Below are positions 13,396 through 23,362 of a stretch of 53,841 nt of DNA, in pieces. The DNA comes from Cytophagales bacterium. GTDB lineage: Bacteria; Bacteroidota; Bacteroidia; Cytophagales; Cyclobacteriaceae. Position numbers and translations under genes: made by a program. Position 1 is the first letter of the stretch, and each line of letters starts with the position of its first letter. Location of the stretch: NCBI GenBank assembly GCA_020403045.1, contig JADBYK010000064.1:1-53841 (forward strand), in the 5' to 3' direction. The notes under the pieces are model-generated. The model did no database searches. It was given only the letters and a program-made list of their open reading frames with translations, and had not been told where the DNA came from.

Positions 13396-16173
13396 TTACT
13401 CTACCCTAAACACCTTCATCACCTCATCCCCCAAATGATTAATCACCTTCACCGCAATTCTTCCTGTCTTCGGCTTAGGAAACGGACGAGAAGTATCGCT
13501 GTGCAATGATTCCCAGGCTTCTTGATTGATTTCTGCTTTGAGGGTTGTCTTCAGTGAACTGTAGGGATCATTGGCACCAAGGAAATACGCGTGACGCACA
13601 AAGAAACTCTCTTCATTGTAATCCGTGTCGATGAACCAGCACGCAATGCCATCCGCTCCATCGCTGCGCACTTCGCCTGTGTTGGGGTGGAAGACATCTA
13701 CTCCGTTTACCTTCACTTGAATTTTGTCGTCCTTGGCTTTGATGATGTCGATATCCGGTTCGCCAAAAATCACAAATAGGTTGCCTTTGCCGGTGTTCTT
13801 TAGTTCGTCTGACATGTGGAGGTCTGCATTCATTCGTGCCTTTAATACTGGAATGCGACCCAGCTTGCTGAACTCTGTTGTGTGCGCTTCGTAGTTAAAT
13901 GCGCAAGCGATGAGTACATCAAATTCGGCATCGCCCGCCTCGCGGGCGGCTGCGACTAAGTCGGCACGTTGCACGGTGCCAAACTCGGGGCCGATAAAAA
14001 TAGCAGCACGTTTTTCTTTTTCCCCTTCTAAGTAATGCCCTTCTGCGCTAACCAAATTGCCAGGCCAAGCCACCAGCGAAGTGAAATTGATTTTATCTTC
14101 TTTGTGCGCTTGTTGCACTCCGGCCATTTTCAAGTTATCCAGCACCATCTGGTGGAAGTCTTGCCCGTAGCGGCCTTTCTCTTCGTTTACTTTTAATGGG
14201 TCAATCAACTCATCGTTTTCATCTACACCCAATGTGCGGTGGGGCGACAAGCTCTCCACCGTGAAAGGCCCCGCTACGCGCACTTTCTTTTTATCTTCGT
14301 AGGGTTTGTCATAGAGGTATTCAAACTCGGCTTTGGCGGCAATGGATTTATCAATCTCTTGTTGGCGGCCTATGCGTGCCTTCCACCATTCTTCGTGCAG
14401 GGCTTTGATGGCATCATTCCATTTCGCATCTGCTTCTCTCGGTATCTCCCACTCTTGCCATGATGCTTTTAAATTAGTATTGAGTGACTCCCGCAAAGGC
14501 TCCAACTTCACTTGCCACTTTTCCCAGATTACGTCAATCTCCGTATTGTTCGCAATAGATTTAAGCGTGATGTGCGGTACACGTTCATACACGAAACCTT
14601 GTCTTATGTTTCCATACACAGGTTTTGAACTTGGTGCTGTGCGAGTAACTTCTGCTTCTTTTATTTGACCCTCTTTAGAATCTGCCAATAGATAAAATGG
14701 ATAACGCGCTCCCATTATTCTTGCACGAGCAAGTGCTAATGCTACTCGGGATGTATCAATCGTAATCCATCTTCTTCCCCATTGCTCTGCAACAGTAGCT
14801 GTTGTGCCTGAGCCGCATGTTGGATCCAACACCAGATCACCGGGATCAGTAGTCATCAGAATACATCTCTGAATTATTTCTGGAGCAGTTTGAACAACGT
14901 AGTTCTTCTCAAAGGATACTGCATGGTCAGCCCAGAGATTAGTCAATTTTCGATATGGAAAATCTTCGTGATATAATTTGTAAGCTAATGACTTACCTTC
15001 TTCTCTAAACCTACCAGCTTTACCTATGCGTTCACGCTTCTCTTTTGAGACTACCCAGGCTCCATTATTTGGTGGCGGATATTTGCATCCTTCAAATTCG
15101 AAGGGGACATGCTCAGTTTCTGAAAATGATGGCGCGAGTAAAGAGAAATTTCTAAAAAGTTTTAAGCCTTTTTCAATTTTTAAAGCCTCTTGTTCGCTTT
15201 TTGATAGGGTAATAATATCCTTATAACCCTTCTCAATAAATTTCCAATGGTGCGTTAATTCAGTAGCATAAGCATACAGGTGCCTAAATTTTGTTTTGGT
15301 CGCATCCTTTCCATAAAAAAGAATATGATCATGCATTGTTTCGATATATTTCGCACCGAGCGGTAAAGTCTTTTTTCTAAAAACAATGTTTGCAATAAGG
15401 TTTTCAGAACCGAATACTTCATCTAGAACATTTGACATTAAATGCTGATTTTCAGAATTTATCTGCAAGAAAAACGCACCCGATTCTGATAAAAGGTCTC
15501 TCGCTACTGTGAGTCGATCTCTTATGTAAGTTAGGTAACTGTGAACTCCATCACGCCATGTATCTCTGAAAGCTTTTACCTGCTCTGGCTCTCTAGTAAT
15601 CTGATCAAGTTTTCCATCCTTTACATCTCGGCTAGTTGTACTCCACTGAAAGTTACTATTGAATTTTATCCCGTAAGGTGGATCAAAAAAAATGGTTTGT
15701 ACTCTACCTCTCAATCCTTCGCGCTCGGCCAAGCTTGTCATCACTTGCAACGAATCACCAAGGATCATTCTGTTAGACCAATTCTGATCGTGCTGATAGA
15801 ACTCTGTTTTGTCTACGCCTTTCGGCACACCGTTGAAGTCGGCAAATAAGTCGGCCATGATCTGGCCGCTTGCATATTCCTTTTCTTTTGTCTGCCGCAG
15901 CAGGTCGTCAATTAATGCTTTGGGGTGTACTTTCTCTTGTATGTAGAGAGGGGGAGCATGCACCACCAGGTCGCTCCAGTCTTGCACGTCTTTGCCGCGC
16001 CATACCAACTGAGGGTCTAAGTCTTTGTTGCGCCTTTCGTACGCCACGCGCACGGGGTCTTGTTCATTCTTTTGCAACACCGATTGATACTCGGCTGTAG
16101 GGATAATTTTACGCTTCGCCTCTTCGTGCTTAATGGTTTCAACTGTTTTCGAAACGGTAGGTTTCTTTGCCAT
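13396..16173 (-). CDS. mod: Type III-like restriction system, DNA methyltransferase subunit (Mod)
   Basis: This 925-residue protein is an adenine-N6 methyltransferase of the beta class, in which the catalytic motif comes before the SAM-binding motif. FFDPPYGIKF (DPPY at 164-167) is motif IV, and LDPTCGSGTT (450-459) is motif I. The region between them (about 200-440) would hold the target recognition domain. The long C-terminal half (about 520-925) is typical of large Mod proteins found with SNF2-like Res subunits. The res gene ends 2 bases upstream of this start, so the order res-mod is the reverse of classical mod-res operons. The target sequence cannot be read. The methyltransferase protects host DNA and forms a complex with Res. 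Confidence 0.9.
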   Translation of the reverse strand: MAKKPTVSKTVETIKHEEAKRKIIPTAEYQSVLQKNEQDPVRVAYERRNKDLDPQLVWRGKDVQDWSDLVVHAPPLYIQEKVHPKALIDDLLRQTKEKEYASGQIMADLFADFNGVPKGVDKTEFYQHDQNWSNRMILGDSLQVMTSLAEREGLRGRVQTIFFDPPYGIKFNSNFQWSTTSRDVKDGKLDQITREPEQVKAFRDTWRDGVHSYLTYIRDRLTVARDLLSESGAFFLQINSENQHLMSNVLDEVFGSENLIANIVFRKKTLPLGAKYIETMHDHILFYGKDATKTKFRHLYAYATELTHHWKFIEKGYKDIITLSKSEQEALKIEKGLKLFRNFSLLAPSFSETEHVPFEFEGCKYPPPNNGAWVVSKEKRERIGKAGRFREEGKSLAYKLYHEDFPYRKLTNLWADHAVSFEKNYVVQTAPEIIQRCILMTTDPGDLVLDPTCGSGTTATVAEQWGRRWITIDTSRVALALARARIMGARYPFYLLADSKEGQIKEAEVTRTAPSSKPVYGNIRQGFVYERVPHITLKSIANNTEIDVIWEKWQVKLEPLRESLNTNLKASWQEWEIPREADAKWNDAIKALHEEWWKARIGRQQEIDKSIAAKAEFEYLYDKPYEDKKKVRVAGPFTVESLSPHRTLGVDENDELIDPLKVNEEKGRYGQDFHQMVLDNLKMAGVQQAHKEDKINFTSLVAWPGNLVSAEGHYLEGEKEKRAAIFIGPEFGTVQRADLVAAAREAGDAEFDVLIACAFNYEAHTTEFSKLGRIPVLKARMNADLHMSDELKNTGKGNLFVIFGEPDIDIIKAKDDKIQVKVNGVDVFHPNTGEVRSDGADGIACWFIDTDYNEESFFVRHAYFLGANDPYSSLKTTLKAEINQEAWESLHSDTSRPFPKPKTGRIAVKVINHLGDEVMKVFRVE

Positions 16174-16175
16174 GC

Positions 16176-19100
16176 TTATGCTTTTTCAGTTTTATGGGTT
16201 TGTGCAGCGTCTTTAATCATCTGCTTAAACTGTTGCTCTACTTTCTCTTTAAAATCAACTTCTATCTCATACACATCTCTGAACTCCGCAAAAGCCCAGC
16301 GGCCATATTGCCCGTTGTTGTTCACTCCGGGAATCCAATACGTGTCCATCGTTGATTTTTTTTCTTTGGCATCTTCCCTGCGGTAGCCTTTTATCTCTAC
16401 GATTAAATGTAACAGATCGTCTTTGCCATGCCCATCATCTATCAACACAATAAAGTCAGGAATATACTTTCGCATTTCTGAGCCATAGCGGTAAGGCACC
16501 TCAAGGCCGAGGTTCTGGTTCTTCACATACGCTTTCACTTGCGGATGGCTTTCGGCCACGCGGCAAAACTCTGCTTCCCAATCGCTGTCCAGCACCACCC
16601 AATTGATGTGGCACTTTCGTGAATCGGTTTCCCAACGCGAAGTTTTTGATGTATTAAAATTCACATGCCGGGTGGAGCCAGCAGGGTTGTAAGGGTCAAG
16701 GGAAATTTTAATGGGGCGATGCTTAACGAGTTCGCTCGTAACAATGCCAGCGGTTATTCTTTCGCACGCCATATCGGCAAGCGTTTTATATTTTAGTTGG
16801 GCGGGGTACGTGCCGCCTTTGCAAACCAAATGATGATCGAGCCACTGGCGGGTGATGCGTTTGAGCTGACCAAACAAATGCAGCTTCGGGTCTTCGCCCG
16901 GATCGCGCCACTTCGTAAGCACCAAATGAGAAGTAAGTTCATACGCGATTTGTGCTGAGCGCACATCGCCCGTGTGCACTAAATTTAAATCAGCCTGCTC
17001 GCCAATGATGCCCGAGTTTTGTGTTTGCGTGGCGCCCACTAGTTCGGGGGTAAGCTCCATAGTGGAGTCTTCATTAAACTGCGCCTCTAATTTTTCTTCG
17101 GGTAACTCTACGCGATAACCCACCACTCTGGGGAATTTTATTTCCAAGGCATCGCGCTCGGGGCGCATCGCTTTTACTTGAATGGTTTCGCGTGGCGGTT
17201 GTGGCGGAGCGACTACCGGTTTTGCGGTAAAGTCAAACGGAATGCCCAATACATCCGCATACTCTACATTAAATAATCCTTCTTCATTCAAGTCGTACGA
17301 TTGCCGCCTGAGTGCACGGCCAATTACTTGCTCGCACAAAAGTTGCGTACCAAAAGCACGCACACCCAACACGTGCGTAACGGTATTCGCGTCCCATCCT
17401 TCCGTAAGCATAGAGACAGAAACCACACAGCGGATGGATCCACCCAGTCGGCCATGCTTGCCTACAGTATTCATCACCTCGCGCAGCAGTTCTTGATCCG
17501 TTAGATTTTCTCCTTGGCGGGAATCACCTGTGCGCTCTACAATCTCTCGTCTAAACCGTTCGATCTCATCCGATGCCATGCTGCGGAAGTTATCATCCAA
17601 AGCTTCGCCCGATTCTAACTGTTCGCTATCGATTAATAATGTATTGGGTCGCGCAAGCGGATTTCCGTTACCATCAAAATTTCTAAATAATTCAAGTCGG
17701 CCATTCTCAAACGCGGCTGAGCCATCGTCATTCTGTCGGGTGAACCCGGAGATGTAATCGTACACAAGTTTTGAAGTGGCCGTGTTGTTGCACACAATAA
17801 TGAAACACGGAGGCACTTTTATTCCCGCTTGCTGCCACAAGTTATATGTCTTAGTGTAGTGACCATACAAAGCTTCTAAAGCTGTCTGCAATTGTGTTGG
17901 TATACTTAACGGGTCGAGCGCATTTCCTTTGCCTCTGCCTTTCTTCGGCATCTTGCTGCGAATGTGTTCCCACAGATTTCGGAACATCGGCATTTCGGTG
18001 CCGGGTATATTATCAGCAACGGGAACACGCGGCAGCTTCACAATGCCACACTCAATGGCATCCATGAGCGAGAAGTCACTCATCGTCCAGGGGAACAACG
18101 TTCCTTCTGCATAACCAGAACCACTTAAGAAGAACGGAGTAGCGGAAAGGTCCATCACGCGCGTAATACCAATATTGCGATTGACTGCTTCTAATCCTGA
18201 AATCCACAAACGAGCGGCTTCACGGTTTTTTTCGGCTTCCTTTTTATCATCGCCAGCCAAGTCTTCTACATCCTCTTCAGCTTCTGGCTTCTCTCTGTAG
18301 CAATGATGCGCCTCATCGTTTATGGCCATGATGTTCTTTAAACCCATCAAGTCGGGCATCACACGCTGAATCATCTGGCCTTCTGTCTCGAGTGTATTCA
18401 GTTCTTGGCCTCTGCCTTGTAGCAATGATCTGCCGCCTTTAGAGAGTTCAATTCGCTCTTTGAGTTTGAATGCGTGATAGTTGGTGATTACAATTTTCGC
18501 CCGCTGCAAATCATCCAACATATCGCTGGGTATCAATTCGCGACTCGAATAATAGCTATCGGGATCATTAGGCTGAAGCACGCGCAAGCGGTCTTTGATG
18601 GTAATCCCCGGAGCGACAATTAAAAATCCTCGTGTAAATTTTTGACTTTGGGGTCGCCTCACTGCATTGATGGTTTGCCAAGCGATGAGCATCGCAATCA
18701 CCGTAGTCTTTCCCGCACCCGTTGCGAGTTTAAGCGCCAAGCGAGTCAATTCAGGGTTGGCATCTTTGCTGGCGTTGGCGAGGTGTTCAATCAATCCTTT
18801 GCCCACTTTACCAGAACTTGGCGCAACTTCCGTTAACCAAATAGCCGTTTCAACCGCTTCTACCTGACAAAAGAAAGGACGGATGCTGCTGAACTTATGT
18901 TTACGCCAATGATGAAGCAGCCGAGCTGTTTCCGGTGTTACTTGCCAATCGTTAGCATTAGGTAGCTCTCTCCATTTTGAAACTTCTTGCCGGACTAAAT
19001 TAATAATGGAAGTAGGATCGTATTGCTGCTCTTTCGAAGAGAGTCCCTTCCCTTCATCAAAGATTAGTTGTTCTTGTACAACAGTCTTTCTCTTACGTGG

Positions 19101-19247
19101 CTTCGGAATGGGTGTAATGAAATCAGCTGATCTCCTTTTCTCTAAAATCTTTTGTGTGGGCTGCCCGTGTCCATCCAACTCCCAATGTCGAACGGGTGGT
19201 TCATACGGTGAATTGAGAATGGGGTGCTCGAAGAAGGGGTTGGACAT
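16176..19247 (-). CDS. res: Type III-like restriction system, helicase/nuclease subunit (Res)
   Basis: This 1023-residue protein is a superfamily 2 helicase with a C-terminal nuclease. Walker A is LATGAGKTTV (GAGKT 177-181), Walker B is DEAH at 311-314 and motif III is DLSATPFF. The VSMLTEGWDANTVTHVLG and QVIGRALRRQSY segments are motifs V and VI. Near the C-terminus, IPDFIVLIDDG and HLIVEIKGYRRE give a PD-(D/E)xK nuclease site. The length and architecture are typical of Res subunits that translocate from a recognition site and cut unmodified DNA. It is the first gene of the probable res-mod-161aa-nuclease operon, reading leftward. No disruption is seen. Confidence 0.9.
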   Translation of the reverse strand: MSNPFFEHPILNSPYEPPVRHWELDGHGQPTQKILEKRRSADFITPIPKPRKRKTVVQEQLIFDEGKGLSSKEQQYDPTSIINLVRQEVSKWRELPNANDWQVTPETARLLHHWRKHKFSSIRPFFCQVEAVETAIWLTEVAPSSGKVGKGLIEHLANASKDANPELTRLALKLATGAGKTTVIAMLIAWQTINAVRRPQSQKFTRGFLIVAPGITIKDRLRVLQPNDPDSYYSSRELIPSDMLDDLQRAKIVITNYHAFKLKERIELSKGGRSLLQGRGQELNTLETEGQMIQRVMPDLMGLKNIMAINDEAHHCYREKPEAEEDVEDLAGDDKKEAEKNREAARLWISGLEAVNRNIGITRVMDLSATPFFLSGSGYAEGTLFPWTMSDFSLMDAIECGIVKLPRVPVADNIPGTEMPMFRNLWEHIRSKMPKKGRGKGNALDPLSIPTQLQTALEALYGHYTKTYNLWQQAGIKVPPCFIIVCNNTATSKLVYDYISGFTRQNDDGSAAFENGRLELFRNFDGNGNPLARPNTLLIDSEQLESGEALDDNFRSMASDEIERFRREIVERTGDSRQGENLTDQELLREVMNTVGKHGRLGGSIRCVVSVSMLTEGWDANTVTHVLGVRAFGTQLLCEQVIGRALRRQSYDLNEEGLFNVEYADVLGIPFDFTAKPVVAPPQPPRETIQVKAMRPERDALEIKFPRVVGYRVELPEEKLEAQFNEDSTMELTPELVGATQTQNSGIIGEQADLNLVHTGDVRSAQIAYELTSHLVLTKWRDPGEDPKLHLFGQLKRITRQWLDHHLVCKGGTYPAQLKYKTLADMACERITAGIVTSELVKHRPIKISLDPYNPAGSTRHVNFNTSKTSRWETDSRKCHINWVVLDSDWEAEFCRVAESHPQVKAYVKNQNLGLEVPYRYGSEMRKYIPDFIVLIDDGHGKDDLLHLIVEIKGYRREDAKEKKSTMDTYWIPGVNNNGQYGRWAFAEFRDVYEIEVDFKEKVEQQFKQMIKDAAQTHKTEKA

Positions 19248-19349
19248 TTGTGGCCTGATTATTAAAAATCCATCTTCCTAATTTTAAGGGGATGGGTTGA
19301 AGGATAAAGATAGGGGTTTTAACTGGATAGCGTTGGAGCCATTTCGATG

Positions 19350-21728
19350 TTATTTCTTGGCGGCTGCCAGTTTCTTTTGTGTTTGATTGGCCTTACGCTT
19401 TTGCTGCAGGCGATTGTAATATTCAAAAAATTGAATGTCAAAACCTACGTTAAAGTAAGTAGGTAGACTATTATCTAAGAATGGTTTGTCTTTTACTACC
19501 GGAGTGCCCCATGAAATATTAAAATCCAAATCATTAAAGAAAGTAACGCCTGCGCCAATACCAATTAAGGGCGAATTGAAATTTGAAGTAGTGCCTGTAT
19601 TGGTTAAATTATAAAGCAAACCAGAACCATACAAAAGCAAATGAACATTGCTGATAACGGGTTCTTTTGGTGGAGCCGACCTACGATATAACCTACCCCA
19701 ATAGGAAAATGTTTCGCCTTTCGAAAAAGAGTTTAGGTATTTGTAGTCTCTGACTTTAAACTTGACACCGATCTTCTCTCCTACATATGAATAGTTACGA
19801 ATTTTTGTGTTATCGCTCAGCGTTAAATCTCCACCAAATGATGCGGTATTTGCACCCACAGTAAAATGTAAACTAAAGGGACTATATCGATTATAAGGAA
19901 TTCTTTGCATGCCGGCAAGAAAACCTTCCACATCCAGTTTTATGGCCAATTTTCCGTCTATTTCCTCTACTTTAATATAACTTCTTACGAACGAAATTAT
20001 CTTGTTAATTGACTTTCGCATTTCCTCATCACTAAATACATCGCCTGCATCAGACAATTGATTTACAAAGTCTGCATAGGTCGATGCCTTTTCAAATTCA
20101 TCTACTTTCGTAAAAATGTTGATGAAAGATAGATCAAGCTTTAAGTGAATTGTTTCAAGATCTGTCTGGATCCCCGATATAACACAATTCGAAAACTTCT
20201 GCATTGACAAGCCTACTTCTGAGAAGTCTCTGCTGAATTTTGATAAGTTGTTGATCGCTGGTTTGATTTCTTCTTCATACTCGCGGATGTATGAGAAACG
20301 ACTAAGCCAAATATAATCCAGTTTGTCCATGAAAGAATTAATCTTTTCCAATGCCTCGATTTCTTTCTTTCCAACATTTGCCAACGTACCCATTGAGGTT
20401 CTGGCAGAAGCGTATTTTGTTTTAATTGTCGCAAGCAAAGCAGCGGAATCACACTGGAAGTTACTGGATAGTGTTTTTAGAATACTTTTCCAATTATTCC
20501 CTTTGGCTGATAATGCTTTAATCAAGTTATAATACTTAATATGGGTGTTCAGGTTTTTGGTTACGTTAGTAAATACCTTGTCTGCCAATGGCTTCTTATT
20601 CGTTACGATGTTAAAAAACCGAGCTTTTACCTTCGCATCTAGATACCATTTTAATATGCCATATTGCTTAATTAAATCAGCATTTCCGCTGGCATAAATG
20701 GCACTAACGTCAATGTGATATTGAAGCTGCATGATATTGTTGAAAACGCCAGGCTTTAATCTTGTGTAGTTTTCATTTGCCACAATACCGTAAGTATCAC
20801 CATCTGAAGCGTTGCTTGCGATTTCCTTCACAGCAATTTTAAAGGGTTCGATTAGTTTATCGGAATACATTTTTGCGTCTGTAACCTCAGAGGGAGACAA
20901 TGCTGCTGTTGTACAACAGTGCTCCATTGCGATTTGAATTCTATCTATCAAGTTGCGTTGTGGCTGATAAGTTGGGCTGGTAAGATATTCTTGCGCCTTT
21001 GCCACCGCCTCTACTACTTTCTCATTGTACACCTCATCAGCTAAAGCCAAATATGAATTCATGGAAATATAGTTTTGCAAGTAGTTGGTACGTAGCAGAC
21101 CTAACGCTTTCATCTGATCATTTTGCCGTATAACTTCGGCAAACAAATCAATAACAACACCTACGAAGCGGTTTCTCAGTATTTTAGCTTTGTCGTTACT
21201 GGTTATCTGTGTATCATCAGCCGAGCCACTGGTGTATTCAATTTTTGCAAAGTCTTTCAACCTTAAAGTGGATTGCCCAAATAATGTTTCGCTGACACCG
21301 TAACTTAAGGCCATCGTTTTAAAATCCTCCCATTCCTGAGTGCCCGCTTGTATCGTCTGAATATAATAATCTGCGTACCCTATCACAAAAGCGAGGTTTA
21401 CTACATTCTCTAGCAAGTTCTTCACTCGTATATCAGAATCTTTCTCGTTCAATAATATCTCAATGTTCTGATCGATAAAGGCATAGAACAATCCATTATC
21501 AACACCGAGCTTGTTGAGCAGCATGTTTTTGACAAGTTTTATTTTCACTTCTTTCTGCTTCTCCGCTATGATCTCGGCAATTAGGGCAGCATCTAAATCG
21601 CCCCGGGCGAAAGACAGCCCGCTTAAGCCTACTTGCAGAGACGGGGCTTTGAGATCATCTTGTGCGAGCGAAGGTTTAACAATAATTACGAGTAAAATAG
21701 GGACAAGTAGTTTGCAGTAGGCTTTCAT
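19350..21728 (-). CDS. Large exported protein, unknown
   Basis: This 792-residue protein has a signal peptide (about 1-22, ending PSLAQ) and is otherwise helical for about 600 residues. The C-terminal 180 residues are beta-rich (HFTVGANTASFGGD, LLLYGSGLLYNL, PLIGIGAGVTFFND, VGFDIQFFEYYNRL) and look like outer-membrane beta-hairpins ending in an aromatic residue before a basic tail (QKRKANQTQKKLAAAKK). I do not recognise the family. A surface or outer-membrane role is likely. It is on the same strand as the restriction island but more than 100 bases upstream of it, and has no clear partner. A remnant reading frame lies just upstream. Confidence 0.65.
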   Translation of the reverse strand: MKAYCKLLVPILLVIIVKPSLAQDDLKAPSLQVGLSGLSFARGDLDAALIAEIIAEKQKEVKIKLVKNMLLNKLGVDNGLFYAFIDQNIEILLNEKDSDIRVKNLLENVVNLAFVIGYADYYIQTIQAGTQEWEDFKTMALSYGVSETLFGQSTLRLKDFAKIEYTSGSADDTQITSNDKAKILRNRFVGVVIDLFAEVIRQNDQMKALGLLRTNYLQNYISMNSYLALADEVYNEKVVEAVAKAQEYLTSPTYQPQRNLIDRIQIAMEHCCTTAALSPSEVTDAKMYSDKLIEPFKIAVKEIASNASDGDTYGIVANENYTRLKPGVFNNIMQLQYHIDVSAIYASGNADLIKQYGILKWYLDAKVKARFFNIVTNKKPLADKVFTNVTKNLNTHIKYYNLIKALSAKGNNWKSILKTLSSNFQCDSAALLATIKTKYASARTSMGTLANVGKKEIEALEKINSFMDKLDYIWLSRFSYIREYEEEIKPAINNLSKFSRDFSEVGLSMQKFSNCVISGIQTDLETIHLKLDLSFINIFTKVDEFEKASTYADFVNQLSDAGDVFSDEEMRKSINKIISFVRSYIKVEEIDGKLAIKLDVEGFLAGMQRIPYNRYSPFSLHFTVGANTASFGGDLTLSDNTKIRNYSYVGEKIGVKFKVRDYKYLNSFSKGETFSYWGRLYRRSAPPKEPVISNVHLLLYGSGLLYNLTNTGTTSNFNSPLIGIGAGVTFFNDLDFNISWGTPVVKDKPFLDNSLPTYFNVGFDIQFFEYYNRLQQKRKANQTQKKLAAAKK

Positions 21729-21755
21729 ACTAGTTGGATTTGATTAGTTGTTATT

Positions 21756-21914
21756 CTATTGATTTAATATTAACTCAACACCTCTTTCAGATGTGAATTC
21801 TTTTTGATCTTTTGTTGGATCTTGCGCTATTTGAATAGTGTTACTCGGGAATTCATTTGGGAAATCATCTTCTAAATTACCTAACGGTATAAAAATATTT
21901 CCTTGTATGATCCC
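21756..21914 (-). pseudogene. Start-less coding remnant
   Basis: After an in-frame TAG at 21915-21917, a frame of 52 codons stays open to a TAG at 21756-21758. It reads GNIFIPLGNLEDDFP and later SNTIQIAQDPTKDQKEF, ending in GVELILNQ. The composition is protein-like, but the frame has no ATG, GTG or TTG start. The preceding DNA contains a 7-base A/T homopolymer (21927-21933). It is probably the 3' end of a lost or frameshifted gene. Parent family not recognised. Confidence 0.45.
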
Positions 21915-21977
21915 CTATGCTTGTAAAAAAATTTTCGCCTACTCTTCTTCGGATTTTCGGCTAGCTCCGTTTATGTT

Positions 21978-22181
21978 TTACAAAACCACAATACTTCTAA
22001 TATTCTCCTTCAAAATTTTCACCGGCTTGCCTTCCTTGCTTTGCAGCTTTATCATCACTTCGTCTTGGTGTACTATACAGCCACAATAGTTGTGGCTGTT
22101 GGTAATAATTTGGTATAGCGCATGGTCTTCCATCTGCTTGGAAGTTTTGGCAAATGGATTGAACAGTTTTGATAGTTCCAT
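21978..22181 (-). CDS. Small protein, possible Sm-like beta fold
   Basis: This 67-residue protein has an N-terminal helix and a beta-rich second half (YCGCIVHQDEVMIKLQ, then KPVKILKENIRSIVVL) that recalls the short strand pattern of Sm/Hfq-like barrels, though no signature allows a firm call. It is the last gene of the leftward cluster 23251-21978, starting 10 bases after its neighbour. Confidence 0.5.
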   Translation of the reverse strand: MELSKLFNPFAKTSKQMEDHALYQIITNSHNYCGCIVHQDEVMIKLQSKEGKPVKILKENIRSIVVL

Positions 22182-22191
22182 AGCTTTTTGT

Positions 22192-22461
22192 TTACGCTTT
22201 TTTCGCCAACACTTTATCTGGCAGTCGCTGACCTTCCAATTGCTGCCTCAGCTTTTCTAAAAATTCGGGGCGCTTGCGGGGCGTGGCAGTCATGGCCGTG
22301 CATACTTCCTGGATGGCGCGCTCCACCACGCTTTTGCGATACTGAGGGAAAGCCGTCAGCACATTCTCTACTAGCCAACCGCGCTCGTGCGGTTCGTGGC
22401 AGGCTACGTAGTCGCGGTGAAAGGTGGCTTTGTGTTGTTCGTCAATGGCTGTCCAATTCAT
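22192..22461 (-). CDS. Small unknown protein
   Basis: This 89-residue protein is soluble, helical and basic near the end (LEKLRQQLEGQRLPDKVLAK). I do not recognise it. It starts 7 bases after the peptidoglycan-hydrolase-like gene and ends 10 bases before the next one, so the three are probably one transcript. A role as immunity or chaperone partner is possible but unsupported by motif. Confidence 0.55.
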   Translation of the reverse strand: MNWTAIDEQHKATFHRDYVACHEPHERGWLVENVLTAFPQYRKSVVERAIQEVCTAMTATPRKRPEFLEKLRQQLEGQRLPDKVLAKKA

Positions 22462-22468
22462 AACGTGC

Positions 22469-23251
22469 TTATCTTTTAGTATCTCCTCTCAGGTATTTCT
22501 TTGCAATAGAGTAGTAGGCATCAGAGGTATTTCTTCCGGCTTTGCCGTCAACGCGAAGAGGTAAGCCCACACGGTTCAATAACTTTTGTAATTGCTCTGC
22601 TTTACCGTTGTAGGTATTTGGTGCAAAAGCAACTTGCGCCCCGAATGTTTTAATTTGTGTGATGATGTCTAGTTCACCGATCACAGCTAGTTGTCGCTCG
22701 CTCATTCTGCGCAGCAGCACTGCGGCTCCACACTGTTTGGAAATAGCGTTAGCATCAAAAATTCCATCGGCCGTAAATTTTCCTTTGGTGTAGTGGTTCG
22801 AATAACTCCATAAATAAGGAGAATTGATTCCTCTGGGTCGATAGCCAAAACCGTTGTAGCGCTCTAATTGAAATAGAGTAGCGGGTAAACTCCAGTCTGT
22901 CCATTGATCTAGCTTTTGAAGTTTCAAGGCATCGATGGCACTTGCTTCCCAGGTAAATGGAGGTGTTCCGGTTTTTGGAAAGCCTGCCGGTACTTTTACT
23001 GTTCTTGCCGTAAGCGGATCACCATTGTGAAGATGGGTGGTAAACTTTCCATTGCACTCAAGACTGTGCACAATGCCTGTGAAATACCAGGGCACTTTGG
23101 TTGTTGATGCAATCGTTTCGTAGCGCGCGCGCCCTGCTACGATTTTAGCAAGAATGCTGTCGATCTCAGGGTACTTGGCTTCTTTGATGAGGCAGCTATC
23201 AAACAACTGTTGGTATTCGGCTGCGAGTTGCGGTGTGTAGGTGGTAGGCAT
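22469..23251 (-). CDS. Lysozyme-like protein with peptidoglycan-binding domain
   Basis: This 260-residue protein resembles phage-endolysin-like lysozymes. The segment WYFTGIVHSLECNGKF carries a glutamate (Glu65) in the position used for catalysis in related muramidases, followed by THLHNGDPL and ARTVKVPAGFP. The last 60 residues (EQLQKLLNRVGLPLRVDGKAG, then TSDAYYSIAKK) form a peptidoglycan-binding type 1 domain. No signal peptide is present, so release would need another route or cell lysis. It heads a three-gene transcript, and the 16-bp operator candidate lies 112 bases upstream. A cytoplasmic wall hydrolase parallels the GH25 gene of the first locus. Confidence 0.75.
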   Translation of the reverse strand: MPTTYTPQLAAEYQQLFDSCLIKEAKYPEIDSILAKIVAGRARYETIASTTKVPWYFTGIVHSLECNGKFTTHLHNGDPLTARTVKVPAGFPKTGTPPFTWEASAIDALKLQKLDQWTDWSLPATLFQLERYNGFGYRPRGINSPYLWSYSNHYTKGKFTADGIFDANAISKQCGAAVLLRRMSERQLAVIGELDIITQIKTFGAQVAFAPNTYNGKAEQLQKLLNRVGLPLRVDGKAGRNTSDAYYSIAKKYLRGDTKR

Positions 23252-23362
23252 AGGTTTCCGAATTTTTCTATTTTTTTATTCTGACTGGCGCTATCTATAT
23301 TTTCATTATTTGCTCTTCGTTGTTGGGTATTCAAATCTCCTATTCATTTTATCGATAGTCAA

